A program made the position numbers and the translations under genes. Of a DNA stretch of 64,000 nt, positions 19,681 to 28,116 are shown one piece after another. The notes beneath the pieces are model-generated. The model ran no database searches. It saw only the letters and a list, made by a program, of their open reading frames with translations, and had not been told where the DNA came from. Positions within the stretch are counted from its first letter, which is position 1. Every line of letters starts with the position of its first letter. This DNA is from Devosia ginsengisoli (lineage in GTDB: Bacteria; Pseudomonadota; Alphaproteobacteria; Rhizobiales; Devosiaceae): assembly GCF_007859655.1 (NCBI RefSeq), contig NZ_CP042304.1:4218501-4282500 (forward strand). The letters are read 5' to 3'.

Positions 19681-20439
19681 TTCGGCTGCATGCGAATGGC
19701 GCCGTCGAGCCGGATGACTTCGCCGTTGATATACTGGTTCTCGATGATGAAACGCACCGCATCGGCGAATTCGGCGGGGTCGCCGAGCCGGGCAGGGTAG
19801 GGGATGGCCGCCGCCAGGCTCTCCTGCGCTTCCTGCGGCAGGTTCTCCAGCAAGGGCGTCATGAAAATGCCGGGCGCCACCGTATTGACGCGTATGCCGA
19901 AGCGGGCAAATTCCCGCGCCGCCGGCAGCGCCATGGAGACAATGCCGCCCTTGGAGGCAGCATAGGCCGCCTGTCCGATCTGCCCCTCGAACGCCGCCAC
20001 CGATGCCGTATTGACGATGACGCCGCGCGCCCCGTCCTCGCGCTCGCCCAGCCCCGCCATGCGCTCGCCCGCCAGCCGCAGCATATTGAACGTGCCCACC
20101 AGGTTGACCCGGATGACCGTCTCGAAATCCCCCAGCGGCATGGTCCCGGCTCTGCCGAGAATCCGCCCGGCTACGCCGATGCCCGCGCAATTGACCAGGA
20201 TGCGCAGCCCGTCCCCCGCCACATTGGCCACGTCAAGCGCTGCCGCGACATCGCTTTCGCTGGTCACGTCGCCCACCAGTGCCACCGCGCCGATCTCGCC
20301 GGCCACGGCCTCGGCCGCGTCCCGGTTGCGGTCGAACACATGCACCGCCGCACCCTGCCGTGCCAGCAGCCGCGCCGTGGCCGCGCCAAGCCCCGAACCG
20401 CCCCCCCGTCACCACTGCGCTCGCACCAGCGATCTTCAT
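19677..20439 (-). CDS. SDR family oxidoreductase, frameshifted near its start
   Basis: A short-chain dehydrogenase starts at ATG 20439 ([13 protein letters not shown]). It breaks in a run of seven Gs (plus-strand C run 20401-20407) and resumes in the next frame with [14 protein letters not shown] to 19677. Deleting one G gives [15 protein letters not shown], the exact Rossmann motif expected. The YAASKGG catalytic motif and NYA-type core follow. Repaired length is about 253 residues. In hydroxycinnamate clusters an SDR oxidises the 3-hydroxyacyl-CoA; this role is inferred. Coupled to the acyl-CoA dehydrogenase by a four-base overlap. Confidence 0.87.
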
Positions 20440-22288
20440 GCCGCAATCCCCCGTCCACCTGGATCACGCCCGGCCCGCCGGCGTAAAGCGCCTCGACCAG
20501 CGCACCGCGCTGCGCCAGCACGGCCCGCTGGTTGATCGAGCCCTTGTCGGTCACCTCGCCCTTTTCGAACCGCAGCGGCTCATCCATCACCAGCACCCGC
20601 CTGATCCGCGTCGCCGATCCACTCGCGGCCCGCTGATGCGCCGCCAGCCGCTCGGCCAAAGCCGCGCGCACCTTGCCATGTCCCAGCACCTCGGCGTCGC
20701 TGAGGTCCGGCTCACCCACCAACTCGCGCAGAGCCGGCATGAAGGGCACCACCAGCGCCCCCAGCTCCGCTCGGTTCTCCCCGGTAATGACCGCATCGCG
20801 GATCAACCCGCCGAATTGGTTCACCACCTGCGCCCGCAACACGCCCACCGCCACCCAGGTCCCGGTATCGAGCTTGAAATTCTCGGCCGTGCGGCCATCG
20901 AAATAAAAGCCTGCGCGCGGATCGCCCGGCCTGGCGAATTTCACCGCATCCCCGATCCGATAGAACCCTTCCTCGTCGAAAGCCTCCGCCGTCAGCTTGG
21001 GATTTCTCCAATAGCCCGGCGTGACATTGGGCCCCTTGAGCCGCAGCTCATATTTGCCGTCGATAGGCACCAGCTTCACCACGACCCCTTGCGATGGAAT
21101 GCCGATATTGCCCGGCCCATCCTGCGGCTCGGTGCAATAGAGGGCAAAGGGGCCTGTTTCGGTGGAACCCAGGCCCGTAGTCAGGGGCACACGCTCGCCC
21201 AGGGTCTGTTCGGACAGTTCCACCAGCGCGTCCCAGCTATGCTGCGCCAGCCCCGCGCCGGCATACATCAGCATGTTGAGCCGGGAGAAGAAGGTGCGCC
21301 GCAACTGCTCGTCCTCGCGCATAACTCCAACGAGCATTTCGAAGCCGGCGGGCACGTTGAAATACCAGGTCGGCGCAATCTCGCGCAGATTGGCGATGGT
21401 CTGGCCGATCAGCGCCGGGCTGGGCTTGCCGCGGTCGATGTAATAGCTGCCGCCATGATAGATTGTCAGGTTGAACACCTTGTTCCCGCTCGCCGTATGG
21501 TTCCACGGCGCCCAGTCGACCACCACAGGCGGCTCGTCGCGCATGAAGGCATAGCAATCGGCGATCATTTCCTGGTTGGAACACAGCATACGCTGCGTCT
21601 GGATCACCGCCTTGGGCGCCCCCGTCGTGCCCGAAGTGAACAGGAATTTGGCCACGGTGTCCGGGCCGGTCGCGGCAAATGCGTCATCCACTGCCGCGGT
21701 TGGTTCGGTGGCGACGATGGTTTCGAACGTGTGCGTATTGCCCCGACCGGCCGGCAGATTGCGCTGCGCCGCCAGCGGCATATCCGCGCCGAACACGGCA
21801 TCGACCGCCGGCGCGAAAGCGGTGCCGTCATCGGCAAACACCATGCCCGGCACGATCTGCCCGGCAATCTCGCGCAGCTTGGCAAAGCCCGAAGTGGCGC
21901 TGGCATAGGCCGGCGCAATGGCCGCCGAAGGCACGCCGACATGCTGCGCGCCCAGCGCCATCAGCGCATGTTCGATGGAATTTTCCGACAGGATCACCAG
22001 CGGCTTTTCCGCCGAAAGCCCCGCCGCCAGCAGGAAGGTGCCGATGCGGCGCACACGGTCGAGCGCCTCGGCATAAGTCACCTTGCGCCAGGGGCCGATG
22101 CCTTGGCGGTCGGCCATCCAGACACGATCGGGCGCCACCTGCGCCCAATGGATCAGCCGTTCATTGAGCCGCCGCGGGTAAGGGCCTAGTGGGTCTTCGC
22201 GCCAGATGATGAATTCGCCATTCGCCCGCTCCTCCCATGCGAGCTTTGGTGACCACAACCTGACGCTGCGTGCAGCCCTTTCGGCCAT
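20264..22288 (-). CDS. Feruloyl-CoA synthetase-like acyl-CoA ligase
   Basis: This AMP-forming ligase activates an aromatic acid with ATP and CoA. The P-loop equivalent [14 protein letters not shown], the STETGP motif, and the late FDGRTAEN and INQRAVL segments match the feruloyl-CoA synthase group, as does the N-terminal [16 protein letters not shown]. Start is ATG 22288 with GGGAGGGGGAAGG upstream. The true C-terminus is probably near VIQVDGG at about 20450; the frame as written runs on into the SDR to 20264. A one-base change in the G run at 20448-20452 would create a TGA overlapping the SDR ATG. Product about 615 residues by homology, 674 as written. Confidence 0.88.
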   Translation of the reverse strand: MAERAARSVRLWSPKLAWEERANGEFIIWREDPLGPYPRRLNERLIHWAQVAPDRVWMADRQGIGPWRKVTYAEALDRVRRIGTFLLAAGLSAEKPLVILSENSIEHALMALGAQHVGVPSAAIAPAYASATSGFAKLREIAGQIVPGMVFADDGTAFAPAVDAVFGADMPLAAQRNLPAGRGNTHTFETIVATEPTAAVDDAFAATGPDTVAKFLFTSGTTGAPKAVIQTQRMLCSNQEMIADCYAFMRDEPPVVVDWAPWNHTASGNKVFNLTIYHGGSYYIDRGKPSPALIGQTIANLREIAPTWYFNVPAGFEMLVGVMREDEQLRRTFFSRLNMLMYAGAGLAQHSWDALVELSEQTLGERVPLTTGLGSTETGPFALYCTEPQDGPGNIGIPSQGVVVKLVPIDGKYELRLKGPNVTPGYWRNPKLTAEAFDEEGFYRIGDAVKFARPGDPRAGFYFDGRTAENFKLDTGTWVAVGVLRAQVVNQFGGLIRDAVITGENRAELGALVVPFMPALRELVGEPDLSDAEVLGHGKVRAALAERLAAHQRAASGSATRIRRVLVMDEPLRFEKGEVTDKGSINQRAVLAQRGALVEALYAGGPGVIQVDGGLRHEDRWCERSGDGGAVRGLARPRRGCWHGRVRRCMCSTATGTRPRPWPARSARWHWWAT

Positions 22289-22320
22289 GACCTTCCCCCT
22301 CCCGGTCAGTCTCTCCAAAT

Positions 22321-22352
22321 TTGTTTACAAGGAAACTATCTACCTGTAAACG
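22321..22352. promoter_or_regulatory. Inverted repeat GTTTACA / TGTAAAC in divergent promoter
   Basis: TTGTTTACA (22321-22329) and TGTAAACGA (22345-22353) form an inverted repeat with a 15-base spacer, midway between the divergent ligase (start 22288) and crotonase (start 22383). The half-site TTGTTTA is shared with the MarR-gene palindrome at 17816-17850, so the same regulator may bind both. Confidence 0.5.
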
Positions 22353-22382
22353 ATCAAGCAATGCTTTCCGGGGGAACTGCCG

Positions 22383-23168
22383 ATGGCTGCCGAGACGAGC
22401 CCATTCGTGACCTATGAGCTCAAGGGCGCGGTGGCCCATATCGGGCTCAACCGCCCTGAAAAGCGCAATGCCATGAACGACCGTTTCGTCGATATGCTGG
22501 CCGGTGCCATTGCCCGCGCCGAAAACGAGGCCAAGGCCGCCGTTCTCTTCGGCCATGGCGACCATTTCTGTGCCGGCCTCGATCTCGCCGAGCATGTCGA
22601 AAAAACCCCCTTCGAAGGCGTGCGCGGCTCGCGCCGCTGGCATGCGGTCACGGCAGGCATGCAGCATGGCACCATTCCCTGGGTCTCGGCTTTGCATGGC
22701 GGCGTCATCGGCGGCGGCATGGAACTGGCGGCAGCCACCCATATCCGCGTCTCCGACCGCTCGGCCTTCTTCGCTTTGCCCGAAGGCCAGCGCGGCATCT
22801 TTGTCGGCGGCGGCGGCTCGGTCCGCATCGCCCGCCTGCTCGGCGTGGCCCGCATGAGCGACATGATGCTGACCGGCCGCGTCATTTCCCCTGATGAAGC
22901 TGAGCGCTGGAACCTCGTGCAATATGTGGTCGAGACCGGCGTGGCGCGCGACAAGGCGCATGCCCTGGCCGCGATCATGGCCACCAATGCCGAAATCTCC
23001 AACTACGCCATCATCAACGCTCTGCCCCGCATCCAGGACATGGCCAAGGAAGACGGCCTCTTCGTCGAATCCTTCATCGCCTCCTTCACGGCGACAAGCC
23101 CGGAGGCGGAGGAAAGACTGCGCGCCTTCCTCGACAAGCGCGTGGCGCGGATCAAGCCGCCGGAATAG
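22383..23168 (+). CDS. Enoyl-CoA hydratase/isomerase (crotonase family), probable feruloyl-CoA hydratase
   Basis: The 261-residue crotonase has HFCAGLDL and GGVIGGGMELAAATHIRVSD, the two oxyanion-hole regions. The second catalytic region (FFALPEGQRGIFVGGGGSVRI) contains a glutamate in the position used by hydratases. It starts at ATG 22383 behind GGGGGA and is divergent from the ligase with a shared palindrome. Family knowledge of coenzyme A-dependent hydroxycinnamate degradation makes hydration of feruloyl- or coumaroyl-CoA the likely step. Whether it also performs retro-aldol lyase cleavage cannot be judged from sequence alone. Confidence 0.88.
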   Translation: MAAETSPFVTYELKGAVAHIGLNRPEKRNAMNDRFVDMLAGAIARAENEAKAAVLFGHGDHFCAGLDLAEHVEKTPFEGVRGSRRWHAVTAGMQHGTIPWVSALHGGVIGGGMELAAATHIRVSDRSAFFALPEGQRGIFVGGGGSVRIARLLGVARMSDMMLTGRVISPDEAERWNLVQYVVETGVARDKAHALAAIMATNAEISNYAIINALPRIQDMAKEDGLFVESFIASFTATSPEAEERLRAFLDKRVARIKPPE

Positions 23169-23199
23169 CAGACGGTTCCCTAAACCACCCAAACTACCG

Positions 23200-23458
23200 G
23201 CTCCTGCCCACCCTCCCCCTTGAGGGGAGGGTAGCGCAGCTAGGCCGCCAGGCCGTAGCGTAGCTAGGGAGGGGGTCCTTCAGCGCCCCAACAAACCCAC
23301 CCCCTCCCAGCTTTGCCAAGGCCCTTCGGGCCAGGCGACGCCACCCTCCCCTCAAGGGGGAGGGTGAGCACCGTATCATTCGGAATAAACGTCGCCCCAG
23401 CCACCGCGCAGGCTTCCCTCCCCCTTGTGGGGAGGGAATGAGGGTGGGGGTGAGTCAC
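23200..23458. repeat. Class B repeat cluster with GCGCAGCTAGGCC spacers
   Basis: This gap (23169-23486) contains no gene. It holds CACCCTCCCCCTTGAGGGGAGG and its inverse CCACCCTCCCCTCAAGGGGGAGG around a purine/pyrimidine core (AGCGTAGCTAGGGAGGGGG), followed by a further hairpin CCTCCCCCTTGTGGGGAGG ending GTGAGTCAC. It separates the convergent crotonase and LigM-like genes and may act as a transcription barrier. Confidence 0.8.
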
Positions 23459-23486
23459 AAGAACCGGATTACCTGCTGGAGAAGAA

Positions 23487-24899
23487 CTACCGCTTCTTGC
23501 TGCGCCAGCTATCCGCATAGTTCTCGCGCGCCTCAGCCGCATAGGGCGTCGGCGACACCCGCACGCGGATTTCCGCCTGCTTGTGCCGCTCGGTCGACGT
23601 CTTCTTCGTGCCACCATCGGGCTCGCCCCAGACCAGCGTCAGCACGTCGCCCACATTGATATCGGCATCCACCACGCCCAGCGAAAGCACGCAGCGCTCA
23701 TTGTAGGAATAGCCGTTGAACATCGACATGCCGACCATTTTGCCGTCGCGCAGCACCATGTCGGCGCTGGTCGAGGCATAATTGGGCTGCGGGAAGTCGA
23801 TCCATTTATAGTGGTCCTCGCCCGGCCGGAAGGCCGAGGCGATGACATCGACCACGTCCTCGGCATTCCACTCGAAGGTCACCTTCTTGCGGTTGGTCTG
23901 GCCCTTCATCTTCTCGAGCGCGGCCTTGCCGACGAAGTCGTCCTTCTTCCAGCCGATATAGAAGTCGTAGCCCAGCTCGAACGGGTTGACGTAATAGTCC
24001 TCGATATTGTCGGAGACGAAGCTGCCGCCGATGGCGCCGATGGATTCATAGGCGTCGGTCGCGAGCCAGTCGCGATACTCCGCCAGCATGCCGTCACCGG
24101 TATAGATGCCGGGCAGCGGCGAGGGGATCCAGCCCGATTCCAGCGTATTGGTGGAATAGGCCCGGCTGCCGCAGCGCACCAGGTCCACATTGGCGGCGCG
24201 CGCCGCTTCGAGGATGCAGTTGAGGATGTAGCTCTTGTCCTCGTAGGGGCCCCAGATTTCCAGCCCCGGCGCGCCCGACATGCCGTGGCGCAGCGCCCGC
24301 ACCTTCTTCGACCCCACATTGATGAAATCGGTGTGGAAGAACTTGATGTCGGGCACCGGCCCGCCATGCATCTTCTCGAAGATCTTCGGCGCTTCCGGCC
24401 CCTGGATCTGGTAGCGGTAATGCGTGCGCAGCACCCGCTCGCCCTCGGGCCGCGAAGTGGAACGCGGGTCATGCTTGACGCGGATGTTCCACTTGCCATT
24501 GGCCGCGCAGAACATCAGCCAGTTCGATGTCGGCGCGCGGCCCACCAGCACGAACTTGTCTTCCCGCTCGCGGAAGATGATGTGGTCACCGATAATGTGG
24601 CCATTGGGCGTCACCGGCACGAAATGCTTGGCGCGATTCAGGTCGAAATTGGCGAAGGAATTGATGCCGTGATGCGACAGGAACTTTTCCGCATCCGGGC
24701 CTTCCACGGTCAGCTCGTCCATATGGTGCGACTGGTCGAACAGCACCGCCGAATGGCGCCAGGCGGCCTGCTCTGTGCGCCAGTTGCTGAATTCGGGCGT
24801 CACCACCGGGTATACATACATCCCGATCTGCGAATTGCGCAGCCGGCCCACAATATCCGGATTTTCTCTTAAAATATCGCCAAGACTGGATTGCGCCAT
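23487..24899 (-). CDS. LigM/DesA-like tetrahydrofolate-dependent aromatic O-demethylase
   Basis: The 470-residue GcvT-fold protein transfers a methyl group from an aryl methyl ether such as vanillate, syringate or 3-O-methylgallate to tetrahydrofolate. Near-diagnostic stretches shared with Sphingobium LigM include LRNSQIGMYVYPVV, PEFSNWRTEQ, NTLESGWIPSPLP, GGSFVSDNIEDYYVNP and GYSYNE. I recognise these from memory of the family, not a search. ATG 24899 follows GGGAGGGTGG; the longer frame from 24941 would begin inside the operator. It lies beside the ferulate-type genes, so it would demethylate the vanillate they produce. A perfect palindrome at 24927-24940 marks its promoter. Confidence 0.88.
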   Translation of the reverse strand: MAQSSLGDILRENPDIVGRLRNSQIGMYVYPVVTPEFSNWRTEQAAWRHSAVLFDQSHHMDELTVEGPDAEKFLSHHGINSFANFDLNRAKHFVPVTPNGHIIGDHIIFREREDKFVLVGRAPTSNWLMFCAANGKWNIRVKHDPRSTSRPEGERVLRTHYRYQIQGPEAPKIFEKMHGGPVPDIKFFHTDFINVGSKKVRALRHGMSGAPGLEIWGPYEDKSYILNCILEAARAANVDLVRCGSRAYSTNTLESGWIPSPLPGIYTGDGMLAEYRDWLATDAYESIGAIGGSFVSDNIEDYYVNPFELGYDFYIGWKKDDFVGKAALEKMKGQTNRKKVTFEWNAEDVVDVIASAFRPGEDHYKWIDFPQPNYASTSADMVLRDGKMVGMSMFNGYSYNERCVLSLGVVDADINVGDVLTLVWGEPDGGTKKTSTERHKQAEIRVRVSPTPYAAEARENYADSWRSKKR

Positions 24900-24926
24900 C
24901 GCACCACCCTCCCATATTCTTGCTAT

Positions 24927-24940
24927 TGATGTATACATCA
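24927..24940. promoter_or_regulatory. Perfect palindrome TGATGTATACATCA, candidate GntR operator
   Basis: This 14-base perfect palindrome is 28 bases upstream of the O-demethylase start, where it would overlap the promoter. Its core TGTATACA recurs at 25858-25865 upstream of the neighbouring GntR gene. FadR-subgroup GntR proteins commonly bind TnGTATACnA-like sites. Confidence 0.65.
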
Positions 24941-25064
24941 TGCGCCGAAGCCCGCTGCGAATGCAAGAGCGTTTCGGGCCGTGACGCAGGAAGGTGGGGC
25001 GTGCTCCTTCCCTTCTCCCCTTGAGGGAGAGGGTAGGCAGGAGCCGATGGCGTTGGCGTGCCCC

Positions 25065-25799
25065 CTAATGCCGGATCAGCGCCAGCCCCGGAATCTTCCG
25101 CAGCAATTCCGGATCCTGGCTGAAGATATATTCCAGATTCCCCCGCGCCGTGCGGGCATGTTCGCGGGCGATGAATTCAGCCCGCGTCCCCTCGCGCGCC
25201 GCGATGGCGTTGAGCATGGCATGGTGCTGTTCCTGCGCCGTGCGCAGCGAACGGCGGAAGGCGGCAATGTCCATCTTGTTGGGCAGGAAGGCCGAGGGTG
25301 AGGCGAAGGGCAAAGCTGTCGCCCGCTCCACCTCGCGCCGCACGATCTCGCTGCCCGACAGCCCGGCCAGCTCGAAATGAAACGTCGCATTGAGGTCGGC
25401 ATAGGCGTCGAAATCCACATCGTCCTCATGCGGCCCGAAACAGCCATCGAGCTGGGTGACCACGGCTTCGATCCGCGCCAGCGCCTCGGGCGCCACGCCG
25501 CGCTCCGCCGCCAGCCGCGCCGCCGTGCCCTCCATCACCCCACGCAATTCGATGGCGTCGACCACATCGGCAAAGCCGAAGCGGCGCACCACGAAGCCGC
25601 CATTGGGCAGCCGGTCCAGCAACCCTTCCTCGGCCAGCCGCGACAGCGCCTCGCGCACCGGTGTCCGCGAGATTTGCAGCGCCTCGGCCAGCGACACTTC
25701 GAACAGCCGCATGCCACCCGGCAATTCACCATTGATGATCTTTTCGCGCAATTCGATGACGGCGCGGCGGCCATGGGTGGCGACTTCACTGCTCTTCAT
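25065..25799 (-). CDS. GntR family transcriptional regulator (FCD domain)
   Basis: The 244-residue regulator has an N-terminal winged helix (ISRTPVREALSRLAEEGLL at about 40-58) and a C-terminal FCD ligand domain (FHFELAGLSGS, HHAMLNAI, REHARTARGNL supply candidate metal histidines). The ATG at 25799 has GGGAACG upstream; an extension to 25877 runs over its own operator and is not used. It is transcribed toward the O-demethylase and probably controls it and itself through TGTATACA sites, as VanR-type GntR regulators do for vanillate genes elsewhere. The ligand is inferred. Confidence 0.9.
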   Translation of the reverse strand: MKSSEVATHGRRAVIELREKIINGELPGGMRLFEVSLAEALQISRTPVREALSRLAEEGLLDRLPNGGFVVRRFGFADVVDAIELRGVMEGTAARLAAERGVAPEALARIEAVVTQLDGCFGPHEDDVDFDAYADLNATFHFELAGLSGSEIVRREVERATALPFASPSAFLPNKMDIAAFRRSLRTAQEQHHAMLNAIAAREGTRAEFIAREHARTARGNLEYIFSQDPELLRKIPGLALIRH

Positions 25800-25857
25800 G
25801 GGGCGTTCCCTGTTCCGCCCCATCCTATAGCATCGCCCCGCCACCGCACAAAAGCGC

Positions 25858-25865
25858 TGTATACA
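25858..25865. promoter_or_regulatory. TGTATACA site upstream of GntR gene
   Basis: CTGTATACATG shares the core TGTATACA with the 14-base palindrome upstream of the O-demethylase. It is 59 bases before the GntR ATG and suggests autoregulation. Confidence 0.5.
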
Positions 25866-25931
25866 TGGCCGCCGCATTCACGCGTCACGCGCGTCGATGC
25901 TAACAGTCTGCTAACCAATTCGACCCGTCTG

Positions 25932-27389
25932 CTACGCCCAGGGATCGTCCACCATCGGCCAGATATTTCGCCGCGCTTTGCGGTAAGGCGTCGTCGCCGG
26001 CGTATTGGGATAGGGCTTCCCCGCCGCGCAATAGACGATCTCCGCCGCGATCCTGCTGAAGCTGTCATAGAAGTGGTTGGTCGATTTGATCAGCAGGATT
26101 TTCCGCTCTGTCGGCTCTATCCCCATCACCGAAAACAGACTCGGATCAAAGCTCTGCGCCCGTGTCGAATTGAGGATCACGTCGATCCCGTCAAAGCTGA
26201 TCCATGCCGCATCCCCGAACGGCGCAAAGCTCTCCCCGAACCGCATTTCTGCATTCTGCACCAGGCGTTTGACCGTCACGACCTTGTCGATCGGATTGCC
26301 CGTATCGGGCGCCGATTTGGCCCCGAACCGCAGCGGAATTTCCGCGCCTTCCCCAGCCGCGAAACAGATCTGCACCGCGATCGGGTCCCAGATCGTGCCC
26401 ACCGCGACATCACTTATCCCCCGCCCGATCAGCTCGCTTAGAATGACCGTCGCATCGCCCGCCGTGCCGCCACCGGGATTGTCCCACACATCGGCGATCA
26501 CGACCGGTCCCTTGGGCGCCGCTACGGCCGCATCCACCGCGACCCTTTCGTCCACCTGGCGCACCATGAAAGTGCCGCGCATGGAGAACAATTCCCGCCC
26601 CAGCTCTTCCGCCAGCCCGGCGCCCTTCGACTTATCCCCGTCGGTCACGGCAATGACTTTCGTGCCCATTTCCGGCACATCCCCGGCCATGAAGCCATGG
26701 ATGACCGACAGGCTCAGCACATCAGGTTCTGACTTTTCCAGCTTATACAGCTTATCCACGAAGCCCCGCATCGGCTGCTTGCTGGTGGGAAACACGTCGA
26801 TCATCCGGCAGTCGAACACGCTCATCACAGGGGTGACCTCACCCTTTAGCGTCCGTACCGCAATGGCCCACAGGTCCCGCGCCCGGTCGACAAAGTCGAT
26901 ATGCGGGAACTCCTTGAAAACAACGAAGAAATTGGCTGCTGCCACCCGCTTTTCCGTCAAATGGCTATGCGGATCGAGTTCGGCGCAGACCAGCACATCC
27001 GGTCCCACAATCGCCCGCACCCGGCTCAGCAGGTCCCCTTCCGGGTCGTCATAGCCCTGCGCCACCATGGCGCCATGCAGCCCCAGCACCACGCCATCGA
27101 CCGGCATAGCCGCTTGCAACTGCTCAAGAATTTCGTCACGCAGCTCCTCATAGGTCGCCCGCGCCACCAGCCCCGCGGGATCGGCCCAACTGGCACTGCC
27201 CTCGATCAGCTCCCAGCCTTCCCGCGCGCAGACCTCGCGCCCCACCGTGATCGGCGCCGTGCACAGCGTCGGCGTCGCCGGATGCTCGCCCGGCCCCGCA
27301 TAGAGCGACGCCTCGAAGGCCCGCTTGTCGATCGCTATCGGCGAGAATGTATTGGTTTCAGTGGCCAGGGCGGCAGTGAACAGGCGCAA
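25932..27389 (-). CDS. M81 family metallopeptidase (MlrC-like), intact paralogue
   Basis: The 485-residue protein begins RLFTAALATETNTFSP, the typical MlrC start, and has HGAM, the metal-binding ELDPHSH and FPHID, plus the DVWDNPGGGTAGD signature of the C-terminal MlrC domain. The only in-frame start between the upstream stop and the conserved N-terminus is TTG at 27389. It is divergent from RidA with a 193-base gap and downstream of nothing on its strand except intergenic DNA. It differs from the 10845 copy in length and motifs, so it is a separate lineage. Substrate unknown. Confidence 0.9.
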   Translation of the reverse strand: MRLFTAALATETNTFSPIAIDKRAFEASLYAGPGEHPATPTLCTAPITVGREVCAREGWELIEGSASWADPAGLVARATYEELRDEILEQLQAAMPVDGVVLGLHGAMVAQGYDDPEGDLLSRVRAIVGPDVLVCAELDPHSHLTEKRVAAANFFVVFKEFPHIDFVDRARDLWAIAVRTLKGEVTPVMSVFDCRMIDVFPTSKQPMRGFVDKLYKLEKSEPDVLSLSVIHGFMAGDVPEMGTKVIAVTDGDKSKGAGLAEELGRELFSMRGTFMVRQVDERVAVDAAVAAPKGPVVIADVWDNPGGGTAGDATVILSELIGRGISDVAVGTIWDPIAVQICFAAGEGAEIPLRFGAKSAPDTGNPIDKVVTVKRLVQNAEMRFGESFAPFGDAAWISFDGIDVILNSTRAQSFDPSLFSVMGIEPTERKILLIKSTNHFYDSFSRIAAEIVYCAAGKPYPNTPATTPYRKARRNIWPMVDDPWA

Positions 27390-27582
27390 GGCGAACTCGC
27401 ATTGTCAGCATGGGACAGCGGGCAGGGAAGGGTGCCCATAGATCAGGCTAGCACAGGCCATGCCGGGCAATCACGTAAGAAATTTACATTTGTGACGGCA
27501 AATAGCGGAGGAAATCCCGGTTTGTCCTCGCTATGATCCAAAATTACGAAATTGGCTTTCATAAATTACCGAGGAGGGTCCT

Positions 27583-27966
27583 ATGCCGATCAAACGTTAT
27601 GGTGCCGAAAAGTCGGGCGCCGGTGGCCAGAACCTGCCCTTCGCCCGCGCCGTCGAAGCCGGCGGCTGGCTCCATGTCTCCGGGCAGGTCGCCATGAAGG
27701 ACGGCGAGATCGTCCATGGCGGCATTGTCGAGCAGACCCACCTCACCATCCAGAACGTCATCGCCATCCTTACCGAGGCCGGCTACGGTCTCGAACACGT
27801 CGTCCGCTGCGGCGTCTGGCTTGACGATCCCAGGGATTTCTGGAGCTTCAACGCCGTCTACAAAAGCTATTTCGGCGACCACCCGCCCGCCCGCGCCTGC
27901 GTCCAGAGCCACATGATGGTCGACTGCAAGGTCGAAATCGACTGCGTGGCGTATAAGGGGCCGTAA
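27583..27966 (+). CDS. RidA family protein
   Basis: A 127-residue RidA/YjgF/Rid protein that would hydrolyse reactive enamine or imine intermediates from amino acid metabolism. The conserved arginine in HPPARACVQ and glutamate in VEIDC are present, as expected for the active deaminase type. The ATG at 27583 has GAGGAGGG upstream. It probably works with the D-amino acid enzyme downstream, whose PLP chemistry generates enamines. Confidence 0.92.
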   Translation: MPIKRYGAEKSGAGGQNLPFARAVEAGGWLHVSGQVAMKDGEIVHGGIVEQTHLTIQNVIAILTEAGYGLEHVVRCGVWLDDPRDFWSFNAVYKSYFGDHPPARACVQSHMMVDCKVEIDCVAYKGP

Positions 27967-27989
27967 CAGGCATCGTACGCGCGGCCACA

Positions 27990-28096
27990 CCCCACCCTTG
28001 ATCCCTCCCCATCGAGGGGAGGGAGACGACTGATAGTCCGGTGGAACTCGATCAAGCTTCCCTCCCCCTTGTGGGGAGGGAGTGAGGGTGGGGGTA
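27990..28096. repeat. Class B palindromic repeat
   Basis: CCCACCCTTGATCCCTCCCC opens and GGGAGTGAGGGTGGGGG closes an inverted unit with two internal TCCCC/GGGGA hairpins. It occupies almost the whole gap between RidA and the SDR. Confidence 0.85.
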
Positions 28097-28116
28097 GGGG
28101 AGCCAGAGGATTGTAA

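Noticed and set aside
18082..20190. Extended acyl-CoA dehydrogenase start at 20190
   Set aside because: The N-terminal part overlaps the SDR in a wrong frame and has no family signature. ATG 19680 overlaps the SDR stop.
23200..23458. Possible CRISPR array in the crotonase/LigM gap
   Set aside because: Repeats are palindromic, inverted and irregularly spaced with no unique spacers of equal length.
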